A DNA stretch of 64,000 nucleotides from Glandiceps talaboti (GCF_964340395.1 NC_135554.1:20135592-20199591), one strand, 5' to 3'; counted from the stretch's first letter, positions 1 to 14,800 are shown. Numbers and translations: made by a program. Notes: generated by a model from the letters alone, not told the origin.

Positions 1-414
1 TATTTCTGTGTATTTTAAAAAAAATATAAAATCATTGCAAGACCCATAACCCGTTCTTTTCAAGGAAATTAATTGTATTTTCTTAAGCTGTAAAACAAAA
101 GGTTCGACGACCATTTAAATCAAAAGAAGTTAGTTGGTAAAAAAAAGTCTAATTCTCTCTCTTCAATATTTTGCACGCAGACATCATAGCGCTCATAACT
201 AATTCTTAAAGACATTGGTTTAATAGTGATATTGGTGTAAGCGTGCCAAGTATCATCACATCTCTGCCTTGTAATTCCGTGGTACATATCAAATTACACA
301 TGGGGGATTCGCTAATGGGAATGAAATACCAGTATACATATTCAACAAGACGACCTATTTTACTTAAGCTTTTCTAGAAATGGTAAAGTGGTGCCTTCTG
401 CAGCTGGTTGAAAT

Positions 415-538
415 TGTAGCAACATTCTACACTGTAGCAACATACTTCAATGTAGCAGCATACTACACTATAGCAACATACTATACTGTAGTAACACTGC
501 ACCGAAGTAACGTACTACACTGTGGCAACATACTGTAG
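415..538. repeat. 18-bp minisatellite, about 7 units
   Basis: Seven head-to-tail copies of an 18-bp unit resembling TGTAGCAACATACTACAC. Units differ by one to several bases and one is shortened to 16 bp, so the array is old and diverged. It lies downstream, in transcription sense, of the minus-strand exon candidate at 715-798. Confidence 0.9.
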
Positions 539-714
539 TGGATTAAATTGATTTAATCATCACATCTTGATTTTTTACAAAACTATCACTCGATTTCTTT
601 CAAATAAAAAAGGCTGGCTTCTTCCCTACATCGTACTCTTCGAGAAAACAGAGCAGGCAACTGATTAAAGGAAAATAAAAAATAAAGGAATAAGTTTGGT
701 GACCTGATGATTAC

Positions 715-798
715 CTGTATACGAAGTGAACGCTCGTCAGAGGTTTTGGGACCTTTAATTTTGAGTGGAGTTTTGTTTAGACTAGATCCATTTTCCAT
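715..798 (-). CDS. possible first coding exon, unknown gene
   Basis: On the minus strand an ATG at 798 opens 28 codons, starting MENGSSLNKTPLKIKGPK and ending SDERSLRIQ. They run exactly to a CAG|GTAATC splice donor whose GT lies at 714-713. The peptide is hydrophilic and rich in Lys, Ser and Thr, as disordered N-termini often are, and the ATG context (caaATGG) is good. I do not recognise the protein, and no downstream exon can be assigned between the donor and the window edge. The opposite strand also has an open frame here (707-973) with a donor-like AAAGGTAAGC near 914, so strand is not certain. A chance frame of this length is quite possible. Confidence 0.27.
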
Positions 799-1414
799 AT
801 TTGCAATAAACAGTGCTATGCACAATTTGGTCATTATCACGAATCAGTCCGACAACAGTCATGTAAATCGTACTCAGCTCGAAGATTACTATATATTGCC
901 AACGGGCTTCGTCAAAGGTAAGCACTGTAAAACCCTACGAGTCGTAACCTGTAAAGTGTCTGGGGTCAAATGAGGACAAAGGTCACAGAGGTCATCTCGT
1001 CAACTCATACCTCTCACTTATTTCTCGATTGAATTAGCAAGCATCGTCCAATTGCCTAGATTTGTTGCTTTCAAGAGATTATCAACGGAAACTTAATTTA
1101 CACAGATGAAATGTTTAAGCCAGGCTACCAGTGTTCGGGGCAAGGATGGAGAGAGAAAGTCATTTTTATAGTAAAATTATGAAAACCTCTTAAAGACTCC
1201 ATTAGTAGGACCATGTTACCACGGTAACTAACATCGTTAATGAAATCGAGCTCACACATTTGGTCACGGAGTCGACAAATTCAAAAGAACTGTGGAGTGG
1301 TAAATAATTGGTTTGACAGCTAGAGTGAAATTGTTGTAGCATTGAACACGTGTTATAGGTGCTCAATTGGAGAATAGTAGTCAAGGAACACAGTCTTCAG
1401 GAGCAAGTCAACTC
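799..1414. other. stretch without recognisable features
   Basis: Unique-looking AT-rich sequence. No splice-bounded frame, RNA gene or repeat was recognised. If the minus-strand exon at 715-798 is real, its promoter and 5' UTR would lie here. Confidence 0.5.
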
Positions 1415-1718
1415 TTAAATGAATGAATCTATGAGTGAATAAATGGATGTATGAAATCAAATGGAAACAATGATAAATGAATGAAATGAATGAATGAATG
1501 GATGGATGGATGGATGGATGAATGGATGAATGAATGAATGAATGAATGAATGAATGAATGAATAATGAATGAATGAATGAATGAATGAATGAATGAACGA
1601 ACAAATGAATGAACGGACGAACGGACGGACGAACGAACTTCTGAATTAAAGTGAGAATCTATGGGTGAATGAATGAATGAATGAATGAATGAATGAATGA
1701 ATGAATGAATGGATGAAT
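1415..1718. repeat. GAAT/GGAT tetranucleotide microsatellite
   Basis: A GAAT array with a GGAT block near 1498-1530 and a GAAC/GGAC block near 1596-1638. An island of about 45 bp of non-repeat DNA (1638-1670) precedes the second pure GAAT block. Minus-strand translations give His-Ser-Phe-Ile repeats, which are artefacts. Confidence 0.97.
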
Positions 1719-2133
1719 GCTGAACTTGTCTCCCAAATCTTACGTCCAATATGTTATGTTGTGATGGTGTTTAAAGTGATAATATGAACTAAACAATAAA
1801 GCGAGCGGAAACAAACAAAAGAGTGCGAATTTATTCCGAAACGTATATTACAAGACTCTATTGTCTAACCTTTCTTTCAAAATATTCCTCATAATAATTT
1901 AGTAACAATGGCAAGAAATCTCCCCTGTTTATTTTCAAGTGAAATTTATACTGCGATGCACGTACAGCAAATCACGTTATTTCTCTCACTTTTCAACCGA
2001 ACAATTGCAACAGCATTATGTTTGGAAAACTCAAGGCACTGTTTTATATTACACAATGAGAGCGATCATGAGGAATTTAGTAATTAAAGTCTCAACATGA
2101 AGCATATGTTATATGTTACGATGTCTTAATATG

Positions 2134-3700
<1,567 letters not shown>

Positions 3701-3764
3701 TATCAAACTACGCCCTAATGATTATCATGATGATAAACTCCGTTGAAAAGTGTCTAGTCACGTC

Positions 3765-3840
3765 ACCAAGAATCGAACGCGTTGCCCAGCAATCACTGAT
3801 GTAGACGATAACTCAATTGTTGTGATAAGCCAGGCCATCC
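3765..3840 (-). mobile_element. tRNA-derived SINE-like fragment
   Basis: Read on the minus strand, TGGCTTATCACAACAATTGA near 3825 resembles a degenerate tRNA D-arm/A box. It is followed about 45 bp later by GCGTTCGATTC, close to the Pol III B box consensus GGTTCGANTCC. The cloverleaf is not intact, so this is not a functional tRNA. It fits the tRNA-like head of a short interspersed element; a body and tail would extend toward lower coordinates but could not be delimited. Confidence 0.33.
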
Positions 3841-3849
3841 GAAAGGTTG

Positions 3850-4465
3850 ATATGACTAATATGTATGCATGGGGGTCACTGAATAGTCGCACCATTTTAT
3901 TTCTACATGTTGTCAATATTTGAAGACTTTTTTTGAGCGACTTAACGAATACGGTGATTTCTTATTCAGCAGGTGCGTCTATATATTACCACTAGTATAA
4001 TCGTTGAAACTGTGTCTGTTTTATTGAAGCGAATTTTACATTCGTTTTTGTCTCAGTCAAGATGACCTGAATTAATCCCTGTAAGCCGATGTTTATCTGA
4101 AATCACCCTACTCTAAACTGTCATTTTGGTTATCCATTAGCATAATCTTATCTCATCAAACGGGTAGTAAAAGTTAGATAAATGTAATGAATTTGTTTTC
4201 TGCACTGCAAATCATCAAGACGTCACAGCAATCAAATTCTTTCATTTCATAGTGGATTCCACAATAATTATGTCCCGCGCTACTTTCATTGAAGATGAAA
4301 GGAAGAGGGGGGGGGGGGATAATGCAATAGCAGGAATATTTCATAACTAACTTCCACTTTCAGGTCAATATTTATGCATGTTATGTCATAGTCACCGAGT
4401 TATCATATAAGTTTAAAACGAGCAACATCGACTGCAAGAACATATATTACATCCATCCGTTCTTT
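3850..4465. other. stretch with only a poly-G run
   Basis: AT-rich sequence containing a 12-base G run at 4307-4318. No gene or other element was seen. Confidence 0.5.
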
Positions 4466-4703
4466 AACAACACAACACAACACAACACAACACAGCACAA
4501 CACAACACAACACAACACAACACAGAACAGCATAGCACAACACGTACGTACGTACGTACGTACGTACGTACGTACACACACACACACATACATACATACA
4601 TACATACATACATACATACATACATACATACATACATACATACATGCATGCATACATGCATACATACATATATACATACATACATACATACATACAGACA
4701 GGC

Positions 4704-4740
<37 letters not shown>

Positions 4741-4755
4741 GGCACGCACGCATAC
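4466..4755. repeat. compound microsatellite (AACAC, ACGT, CA, CATA, CAGA)
   Basis: In order: an AACAC pentanucleotide array (about 4466-4540), a self-complementary ACGT array (about 4543-4574), a short CA run, a CATA array with CATG variants (about 4588-4695), and a CAGA array (about 4696-4741). The tetranucleotide blocks stay in the same 4-bp register. Minus-strand Cys-Leu-Ser-Val and Met-Tyr-Val-Cys frames through it are repeat translations. Confidence 0.97.
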
Positions 4756-5099
4756 AAAGAATGCAGACATGGGAATAAGGCGAGAAAGCAAATGCAGTAA
4801 AATATACAAACATATAAAAATTATCAGTCTGTTTGTAGCGCTTGTGAAGACGCACGTAAACATGTCATAAATTATACCTCGGACGTTGTCATTAAGGGAG
4901 GCATTATCAGTAATATCCATCTGCTACATGTATACAATAATTAAGAAATAATCAACGATGGACACAATTCCTTTGAGACTCTCAACGTCACTCTTTGCAC
5001 TTTGGAGTGTTTACTGGTGCTTTTAGGTTCCATGTAGTACGGATATTCTGTTTTCTATGTAAACAGTTGTGTGCCAGTGGCACCTGGGCACGCTAGGGT

Positions 5100-5410
5100 G
5101 TAATGTATTCTAAACACCTCAAAACATCCTTTTCTCTTTGCTATACCCCCTTCGCTAATTACCCACCTGCATACGTTACCTTACCGTTTTGTTATCTTAA
5201 GTATAAAATCTTATTCGTTTAGTTTTAACCCTGGTGATTTCTTTGTAAATATGATGTTGCCGTGGGAGGTGGACATTATGAGACCTAATACATTCTAAAC
5301 ACCTAAACACCCCTTCCTGTTTCCCTGACTTCCTTCGCTAATTACCCTTCTAAGTTCTAGATAACACACTTCTTTGTTATCATAGTCTGAAATCGTGTTC
5401 GTTAACATGA
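5100..5410. repeat. diverged tandem duplication, about 186-bp period
   Basis: The segment from about 5101 (TGTATTCTAAACACCTCAAA) recurs at about 5287 (TACATTCTAAACACCTAAAC). The shared TTCGCTAATTACCC and TTTGTTATC blocks keep the same order. The two copies are clearly related but heavily diverged. The following stretch to about 5880 shows only a weak third echo near 5608. Confidence 0.7.
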
Positions 5411-5889
5411 ACTGTGTTGTTGTCGTAGTCATACTGTGTATCTTTAGATTGGCCGTAAGTAATGTACCAATGTCACTGTTCAATGAACAGTATGGTACTT
5501 ACTTAGAATAGATTAGAAGCCACAACAGTGAGATTATAATACCTTATATGGAAATTGTACAACGTGTAAATGGGAGATCCTCAATCACTTCTACCAATTA
5601 TCTAAACACCTTCTTAGAACTATAATAAACTATTTTGTTGGAAGTTGAGTTAAAATATCGACTATTGAAACCCATTTAAATATCTCCATGTTGAACAAGT
5701 CTTCATACCCCGCAAATAGTGTACTATACTGTGTGGCTAATAGATGAAATTGATTTTTTGGTTCAGTTGTGACTCAAACGGTTAAGGTCAGAGTCAAATA
5801 TAAAGATAATAACAGCAAGGCCATACTTGATAATATATGAATAGATACTAGTGCATGTGTGCTTTTCTGTTCTTGAACTGCTTGAACTG

Positions 5890-6940
5890 CTGTAAAACAT
5901 TTTGCTCCAAATATGGCCATCATTCAGAAGGACGTATTATAAGTAGATGCATGTCTGCATGTTCCTTGTTCTGCATCACCTTGAATTTGGACAAGATTTG
6001 AAACAAATTGATCGCACTTATTAAATACCATAAAGTAAGCTTGCCCTTGATAATTTACGAGTAGAGATTTGAATGTAGTGCTTGTAAGTTGTGGAATAAA
6101 AAAGTTATCGATTTTTACAGAAAATATGGCTACCATTCACAAAATGTCACTCGAGCACCAAAAGTAATGCATGCTTGTATTTCCCTTGTTTAATATTACC
6201 TATGCTCAAGATCTTATAAAATATTGGTCACACTGAGATACAACAAAGTATCAGCAATATGCAAAAATTAGCTATGGGCGTGGTCTTGTTACTAGGCATA
6301 TTTACATACAATATGTGAACGTTTGTTTAATTGTCTAAGAATCCCTGTTGTTATCTTTGTGAAATACACCAGAGTTTGGCTGTTGCTATGGGTGTGGTCT
6401 TGGGATATTTGCATACAATTTTTGAATGTTTACTCACTTGCCTATCAGATGATGTTGTTATTTGACCAAAATATACTGCCATTTGGTTGTTGCCAAGGTC
6501 GTGGCCATGGTTGCCAGGGCCAATTGCGTCAAAATGTTAAGAAAATCTGGAGAATAACACTTCTAGAAACATCTCACCAAGTTTCATTCCCATTGACCAA
6601 GTACTTTTTGAGATATAAGTTTTTGACCAAAATTCACATGTTTACACCTAATTTGCATATCACTGATACTGATGAGATACTTATATGCTTGATATTTTTG
6701 CATTTATACACCCCAAGATGCATCCCCATTAAATTTCAGCCCAATCTGGTTTAGAACGTTTGGAATTAAAGAGTTTTGACCAAAAAGATACATTTTAACC
6801 CTAATTTGCATATTACTGATGGAATCATCATGTCACGAACAAATCTTAATTTACACACTCCTAAGGACGTTCCCGCCAAATTTTAAATGTAGCAACAATT
6901 TCCTATGGCTGAAAGCCGAGGCAAATAGATGCTACATAAC
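5890..6940. repeat. decayed tandem-repeat region, probably transposon-derived
   Basis: Three successive sets of diverged direct repeats are visible. One has a period of about 212 bp (AATATGGC anchors near 5911 and 6123). One has a period of about 107-114 bp (GCTATGGG anchors at 6271 and 6385, weak third near 6492). One has a period of 153 bp (TTTTGACCAAAA anchors at about 6622 and 6775, each followed by AATTTGCATAT). The region ends in a hairpin, TGTAGCA at 6888-6894 pairing with TGCTACA at 6930-6936 around an inner GGCT/AGCC stem. The 143-residue frame at 6323-6754 crosses these repeats and is not a credible gene. The style, tandem units and a terminal hairpin, recalls the element at 33.1-34.3 kb, but the sequence differs. 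Confidence 0.7.
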
Positions 6941-7726
6941 AGCACGATGTTTTGTCAAAAAATATATGTAATAAAACGAAGTGATGTGTATGTACCATAT
7001 AATGATATATCACCTTTGTTCAAGGTCTGAATGAAGTTGGATATTGCTTGTCAGAAAATGGTGTACTACAGACAGCGGACGCACACGTGCACGGATGCAA
7101 CCCATTTGTAATAGTCCCCTACTAACAATGAAAAAAACTATCAGCTTCCGTTAGATGGAACTCAATATTTCACATGTTCGATTTTATCAAAAATCTCTAT
7201 TAGTTCATAATTTTCTAGTACGTGTGTATGGGACCATGGTTGAACTGTTTCACTAAATAGAGCTATGCCCCCTTTCGATTCAAATTGAAGTTAAGAATTG
7301 TCACTAATGAGGGTTCTAATGTACTTCTAAATATTGTACTTCTAAATATTGAATATGCAGCTCTCGGAAATATATTATATATATTTGTGCATCAACTTTT
7401 TTGAGTTGTAAACCTTGTTTCCCGACTAAAACTGTCATAACAAAGGTAATAAAGGATGCTGTAGCCAATATGACCCGACAATAGTTTTATTATATGTTAT
7501 AGCAAGACATTATTTCACAACGATTTTATGAGACTTCAGCAGCTAATGTTTAACAACCTTGTCAATACTACAATGACATCACAAATAACCAGATTTCTAA
7601 CTCAATAAAACTATATATGTTCATATTGTTTGATGAAGCTAATAAAACTGTGATGCAGTTACATCAAAGCGTATATTCGGTTATGTTTAAGAAATGACAA
7701 ATAAAAACCACTGCACGTACGGTGAT
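6941..7726. other. stretch without a gene
   Basis: AT-rich DNA with one 17-18-bp duplication (TACTTCTAAATATTG near 7322 and 7339). No coding or RNA feature was recognised. Confidence 0.5.
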
Positions 7727-8102
<376 letters not shown>

Positions 8103-8252
8103 TACATTGTATATAAATTATATATGTGTGTTGATGTGGTTGTACGACTATATGCACAATACAAGGTGCTAATTGACGATGTGAGAGTAGTCAAATTAAC
8201 CTTTAATGTGTTAACGATATTAATACCCTTTCTCCCTCTTGACTGCTGCAGG

Positions 8253-8402
8253 TACAGTGAGTTTGAACATAACACTGATTCCACGAACGCACCGTCTCCC
8301 GGGGCGAGATTGGTAGCATTACGCGTAAAACGTTTTATCGATATAGAAACAATTACAGCCGATATCAACGCTGGTTCGTTAACAAAGATCCCGGGGGGTT
8401 AA
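8253..8402 (+). CDS. possible terminal coding exon, unknown gene
   Basis: A pyrimidine-rich tract (CCCTTTCTCCCTCTTGACTG) leads to a CAG acceptor at 8250-8252. From there an open frame runs to a TAA at 8400-8402. It encodes about 49 residues that include YSEFEHNTDSTNAPSP near the start and VKRFIDIETITADINAG near the end. The stretch is richer in G+C and CpG than its surroundings, as exons in AT-rich invertebrate genomes often are. No family is recognised, the upstream exon was not found, and a polyadenylation-like AATAAA appears only far downstream at 9169. It may be an exon or a chance frame with a good acceptor. Confidence 0.3.
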   Translation, partial: YSEFEHNTDSTNAPSPGARLVALRVKRFIDIETITADINAGSLTKIPGG

Positions 8403-11222
8403 TCTGCACATGCAGCTATCAAATGGTGGTATTTGAATTGATGTCAAGATATAGGTGGATGGATACGTGTTCGTTGCCTAAGATGATTTCTTGTTCCATA
8501 TCCGATGGTTTGTTAGATACCTACATTGAGAACAGATATATATTGCATCGGCAGACAATCCACGTTTGATATTCAGATGGTTTTCACGTTTATAGGATCT
8601 TTAGACATATCAAGCTTGTTTTGCAAATTGAAAAACGACGTGTGAATGATAAAGAAACGGCTACTTAAATTCTTCTTTTTTACGACGTATAGTAGATGAA
8701 ACGTTCGATTAATGTTATTCACCATGTTCGTCTTTGGGATTTGCTTCTACTTGAGGTGGCCACATGTATGATTAGTAGTTGTTGGATTTATAATTAATTT
8801 GAATTAATTAATTAATTAAACAACTTTCTTTTATTTTTCTCCTTAAAGAAAAAATGTGAAAAATTTGTAAAAGTTTGTTATAATTGTACATACAGGAAGT
8901 GGTTTGTAAAGTAAAATACAATGGACAAACTCAAGTAATACCACATCGGTACAGTCTAAGCATGCATCTGTCGATTAATATATTGAAACGTCACCATGCA
9001 TAAATAAGTTGATTTTTTTGTTTACTTCATTACAAGTGGGTACTTGTGTTTAATAAGTTTGTTGACAAATCACATCATGTACGTACAATAACAAACGTTT
9101 TACATTACTTTTTTTTGCGATTACTGAATTACGAACAGTCATGTTGTTTCACACCATATTTTTAAACATAATAAAGTTGTTTTAACAATTAAAATCCCAT
9201 TTCCCATCCATATGGCTATCCTAAAGCTAATGCGATGTAATTCGATAAAAAAAGATTATTTGGTATTAGTTTTATATTTACGAATCCCAATCTATAACAT
9301 TTCTTCGAGAATAGTACTGCCTGATATCAATCGAAATTGTGACAAACAACATCACTCTCCATGTGAAGATAGTTTTAAAAAGTAACGTTGATAATTTAAG
9401 ATATTCATTAGCGCTGTTTATATAAGCAATTCTAATTTCAATAATGATGTTTCGATATGGTTTGTAGTCTTTACATATAATAGGTAAAGCGTCATGGTCC
9501 AATCTCAGTGTTCTTGCATTAGTACAGTCTTATCAGTAAAGCCAAAGGGATTGGATATGTCCATTCTGATGTTCAATCTTTGCTATGCATGGCTTTGCCA
9601 GGCAATGTTCCCTTTCAAAACTGACACATTTTTCACGATTTTTTTTGTATGTTTTCAATTTCAAAAACATATCAACGTTGTGATATAAATTACAAATCCA
9701 ATATTGACAACCATTTGCCACCCATATGGCCACTCTAATTATCTCAAATGATCATCCTATTCAAATTACTATGAATTTTAATAAACATGGCCAGATGGTC
9801 AAATCTAGAAAGAAAGAAGAGTCTTCTCTATGGCTTGTCAAATTGTGTTTCGTCGGCGGATGTTAACAGACGGTAGTATGTTTGGTACTATACTATTTAC
9901 ATATTCCTATCATACACTGCAACCCTTGTTGCCAGCAATGAGACGGTATAATTATATTAAAGTGACACAACGAACTCTTGTAATGATGGGCTGTGACCAA
10001 TAGTCCTACTATAGATCAAGAGAGAACATAAAGCTGCACTTAGTCGAACATGTAACTTTGTTTGATTAGTCACTCCCACTTAAAAACCTTCTTCCACTTT
10101 CTCCTCACAAGTTGAAAAACCAACTGTACTGTGATTGAAATCCGAGTATAGTACTGAAAGACTAATGTTTCCTCGTCAACGTTAAATTGTTTTCGACAAA
10201 CATAGACGAGTCGATCTGCGTTTCTCTGCGATGAAAAAGAAGAAATTGATCGGAGGCGGCGTCTCTTTGATACCTTATATATGTTCAGAACAGGACAAGT
10301 TTCTTTGAAGAGCGATATCTTCTTTGAGGTCGACAAGACATTGAAACGATATCGTGAAATAAAGATGTGGTAGAAGAACACCATCCCAGTTCGAATTACG
10401 AGTGATGGCTATTGTCATTAACACAGATGCTTACCTATGTCGAATACATCTATTAAGAGATGAAGGTCAAAGAACATGTTTTACATTACATGCGTTTTTG
10501 TGTGAAATTCCATACATGGATTTAGAAACTCCGTCATATAGAGGTTCTCTTATCTCCCTCGGAGCGAGATCCTTATATTCATTCACAGGGGAAATGTATA
10601 ATTCCTCTCACGATGATAGATTTTACCGTAAACGAATGGATTTGACAAACTAAAGTCCCATTTTACCCTAAGCATCGACTCCGTTACAACATACACCAAT
10701 ACCTTTTGGTTTCCTAGTGGGGGATCTCTTCATTTGAAAAGTTAAGCTTTATGACAAATTTAGAAGGATGGATAAGCACATTATTCGTGGCTAGGATGAT
10801 ATGTGGTATTGTATCATCATAAACAATTATGTAACCCTTTGTGAAATGTTTTCCAAAAAAATCTATTCATGTTCATTCTTTTTCTCTTTTTAGCTTCCTT
10901 TTGTGTACTCTTAGCATAGTATTATCAATGACCCAATTCTCTTTTTTTTTAAAGATGGCATATTTCCACTTTATCAATAAAGACTCCAGATAAGATATCG
11001 AAATGATGTCAAAGGAAGAAATTGGGTGTCTTCAATTTCTTAGGACATTACAAACATGTCTGACGTAATTCCTACATGTTGACTGTTCAGATTAAACTCC
11101 CTTTTCAATGTAATCACACGGTCTGTGTATCACCTATCATTTACTTGTTTATGCTAGATAATGTTTCCAACGTAGTATCATGTACATGGCACATTGCAGA
11201 GCGGACCTCAGGGAGGAAGATC
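8403..11222. other. 2.8 kb without a supported gene
   Basis: AT-rich DNA. Open frames at 10070-10384 (minus) and 10402-10653 (plus) have no recognisable domain and no convincing paired splice sites. A 20-bp direct duplication (AAATTTAATTAAAC) sits just beyond the end at 11226-11262. No RNA gene or transposon was identified. Confidence 0.5.
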
Positions 11223-11311
11223 TTCGAAATTTAATTAAACCGTTCAAAATTTAATTAAACATTTTATGTCAAGTAATATGAAGAAATGTTACTTGTAAAG
11301 TAAACTTATCC

Positions 11312-11490
11312 TACTGTATTGTATTGCATTGTATTGTATTGTATTGTATTGTATTGTATTGTATTGTATTGTATTGTATTGTATTGTATTGTATTGTATT
11401 GTATTGTATTGTATTGTATTGTATTGTATTGCATTGTATTGTATTGCAGTGCATTGTATTGCAGTGCATTGTATTGTATTGCAGTGCATG
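11312..11490. repeat. (TATTG)n pentanucleotide microsatellite
   Basis: About 35 units of GTATT, with GCATT and GCAGT variants concentrated toward the right end. Both strands are open through it (Tyr-Cys-Ile-Val-Leu or Tyr-Asn-Thr-Ile-Gln peptides). This is expected for a pentanucleotide without stop codons and does not indicate a gene. Confidence 0.97.
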
Positions 11491-11768
11491 AATATGTATT
11501 GCATTATATGGTATGGTATTGTAACATTTGTAAAGAACAGATGTAGGTACGTTGTAGCGGAAGTTAACTGCATACGAGACGATGTATGGAGTACAATTTG
11601 AAGGCAAACTGTATTTCGTGATAGCCTCGAGTTCGGTCTCACGGCCTCACTCAAACCGGAGCCAGGTGTGAGAGATGCGCACAGATCTGAGGTCAAAACC
11701 AAGTGTCTTAAATCTTCGACGCTTTGGTCGTCACAATAATTAAATTATAATAAGTTCCACATAGTAAA

Positions 11769-11800
11769 TCATAGACAGTGGAAGGGCCCACTGTCTATGA
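11769..11800. repeat. short perfect hairpin, related to the one at 48.47 kb
   Basis: CATAGACAGTGG at 11770-11781 and CCACTGTCTATG at 11788-11799 form a 12-bp perfect stem around a 6-base loop. The sequence and its AAATCA flank closely match the central hairpin of the inverted-repeat element at 48426-48604. This suggests a diverged or partial relative. Confidence 0.8.
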
Positions 11801-14800
11801 GTAAATGAACGTCATTAGATAGCAATAGGTCATGCATAATAATGAGCGTCCTTGTATAGGAAACTAAGGGACATTACAACTTGAATGACGTCTCCAGACG
11901 GACGAGATAGTATCTATTGTCTTGAAACCGACGTCAGATAGAAGATATTCATTTCTCTAACCAGGTGTTTGGCGACATGTATAAACAGCGTCGCGTTAAT
12001 TGAATCCAAACACAATAATTTTACATCCATGACAGTATTACACGGTAGGGCAGGTCAGGGCAGGACAGGGCGTGATGGTAGCGATGGCGGTGTGTCTGAC
12101 AGTACATAGGTATCTTTCAATCAGAGTTGATAAATTGGATCACCGATAATTAGATATGCATGCAAACCTGCAAGTAACGTTCATCTATTCAAATAGCAGA
12201 TATACAAAAATAGTTCATACCAAAATGCATACCACCTGAAATAAACTGAGTGCTGAAATAGCCAAGGTATACGCAAAGGGAAGGTATATATTGGCAGGGT
12301 TATCTACCAACTTGAGTAAAATGAATTACCAGTATCCGAGGAGTAATGATCCTTTTAATCTTTCATAAAAATTGATCCTATTCATCGGACACGTTAAATG
12401 CCTGGATCTCGACTCTGTTACCCGATATCACAAATCCGTTCCTAGGAATTAAAATATCTCTCACTGAACACCATCTATACATTTGCCAAATTGAAAATTT
12501 CCAAAAACAGCTGCTCTTAAAAATTGACATCTTTGGTTTTTAATGACACTTACAAGACCACACTGCATGGCAGGAAGTCAAACTATCCTGTAAACCGATA
12601 TCAAGGCGATCCAAATGCGCACATACATTTTGTAGCGCCCCAGGCAAGTTACTACAACTCAGTGATGGCAATTCGTACAAATATTGTCATGTTCTAAGCT
12701 AAAGTGTGATATATACTGTGATTTTTGTATCTAATAATCTGTACTGGATGAAAAAAAACACACATTTTTTTTCTTTACACCGAAGTATTGCAACCAGTCA
12801 AGACATTATCATCTGTTATTGATGCGTAATGCTCGTACTTCTAAAGTGGTTACAGAGATGGAATCCGATGAAGTGATGAACACGACAATGTCAAATTTAA
12901 TAGCATTGCGAAAATGAAGTCATGAGATATTAAAACTTTAATATGAATCTGGCAATCATAACCTGGAGTTAACGGCTGTGAAATCCTAACTCGCCAAATT
13001 TTACATCTTTATTGGCTTTCCGGGCCATAAATAAGAGTACAGAAAACCAGTCACTTAATATGGTCGCAGCGAACGCGTTGTCATGACTACGTGTTTTATG
13101 CCGATGACTTTAGCAACTGCACGCGGAAATGGAGCGTAACCATAAAAAGAGCGCGATGCTATCCCTCAGTTGGCTCGTATATATTTAAAAAGATGATACC
13201 AAATTGTATTTAGTCAAATATAACGCATTAAGTAAATTGAAAATTAATCTACTAATCTGAAGATGAAGTTTGTTTATGTTTTCCAACCTATGACCGATGC
13301 AATCATAAATATTCCAGTGTTATGGCGTCTTGAGTTTGTTGTCTGCCATACTAGACTACTTGCCCATCGGCATACCGTTTTCTTACTTGCACGCAACTGA
13401 CAACTGGGGCAATGACTGCCATCTCCAATGCGTTCCTCGCTGAAATCAATATAGCTATATACCGCACGAGCGTCACGTCACTTAATTGCCGATGTTCTAT
13501 CCGGGAACATATAGGCAATGTTCTACGTCTCCAAATCAACTGTTGAAGGGCTCTACATTGAAAGTGTTACACCGATAGCTCCGTATATTAATAAGTTTAC
13601 ACTTTCCTTGACCCAATTTGAATTATCACTGTATATGCGTACTGTACATCGTAAGCATTTTTATTGGGATGCACATATCATGTATACCTTTTTTGGGGGG
13701 TGACAGAGTACATGTAATTGCGCTTGCTTGATCGACCAACATGACGTGTTAACGGCAAAACGTTACCATGTCAACATTTTGATAGGTTGACAGTTGGTGA
13801 ATCTGTGGACTATGAGATGACAAACAAATACTGAAGTAATACTGTGATATTTACGTATGATGTCATCAAATGCATCATTTAACTTATAGGCATTTTACCT
13901 GCGCTATTTCTCCTCACGTGTTCATTGCATGCACTGCGTCAATACCGTGACGAATAAACAACCATATTATGCGCTGAACTAGCCACCTGTTAACGTTTTA
14001 ATGGGAAGTCAAACGGCCCAATACCCAATGTAAATGACTAACACATTGTGGATAACGCGTTCCTGTGATAAAAGCAAGTGTATACAATAACAAGCAATCA
14101 AGTGAAGGTCTTACTAATTTTTGCATCAGCAAACTCTTTACACATTTCGCGTATGTTGTGTAACGTCGTGGAAATTGTATCAATTTACTGTTAAAAACAT
14201 TGCAACGCCGCTTGTGAGGATCGAATAACCGTGGCCTTATTGTCTGTTTTGCTATTTTGTTAGACTAGCTAGTTCCATTTATTATTTTTCGTTACCGTGG
14301 AGTTCGCTACGATACATAAGCTTACAGTCAAAGTCTGTTTGTGAAAAATGAATGGGAAAAACAACCTGTTGTATTGAAACACAATCCATTGAGAGTCGAC
14401 GGATTCATACGACTTGGTTATCATGATAGCACTTTCGGTTTGTATTGACTTGTAAACCTATCCTATCTGATTCATCTTGTTGAGTAACTTGCAACACACT
14501 ATAGTAGATCGTGAACATGGCACTCTATTGCCAGAATACTGAGAGTAAACCTGACGCACCCATTTGTGAAAGTAAAAAAAGTATAAACAAGTTTTATTAA
14601 ATCACATGATTTAAGTCCCATGGTACCTATATGAAATGAGGTGTTATTTAGTATTATCATATATATGATTACATGTACTAGACACAACAACTCTAACTGT
14701 CACATGCTCTATAATCTTCAATTTCACGGTAAACATTTTATCCTGTGGCATCCATCTCCTTTATAGGCTGTAAACTGTATGAAGTAGTATATTAAAAATG

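Noticed and set aside
3765-3840. Functional tRNA gene on the minus strand
   Set aside because: Only box-like words are present; acceptor, D and anticodon stems do not form a proper cloverleaf.
6323-6754. 143-codon plus-strand frame
   Set aside because: It crosses boundaries of decayed tandem repeats and contains no recognisable domain.
10070-10384. 104-codon minus-strand frame with a basic, Ser-rich peptide
   Set aside because: No recognisable domain, no paired splice sites, and the plus strand is partly open as well.
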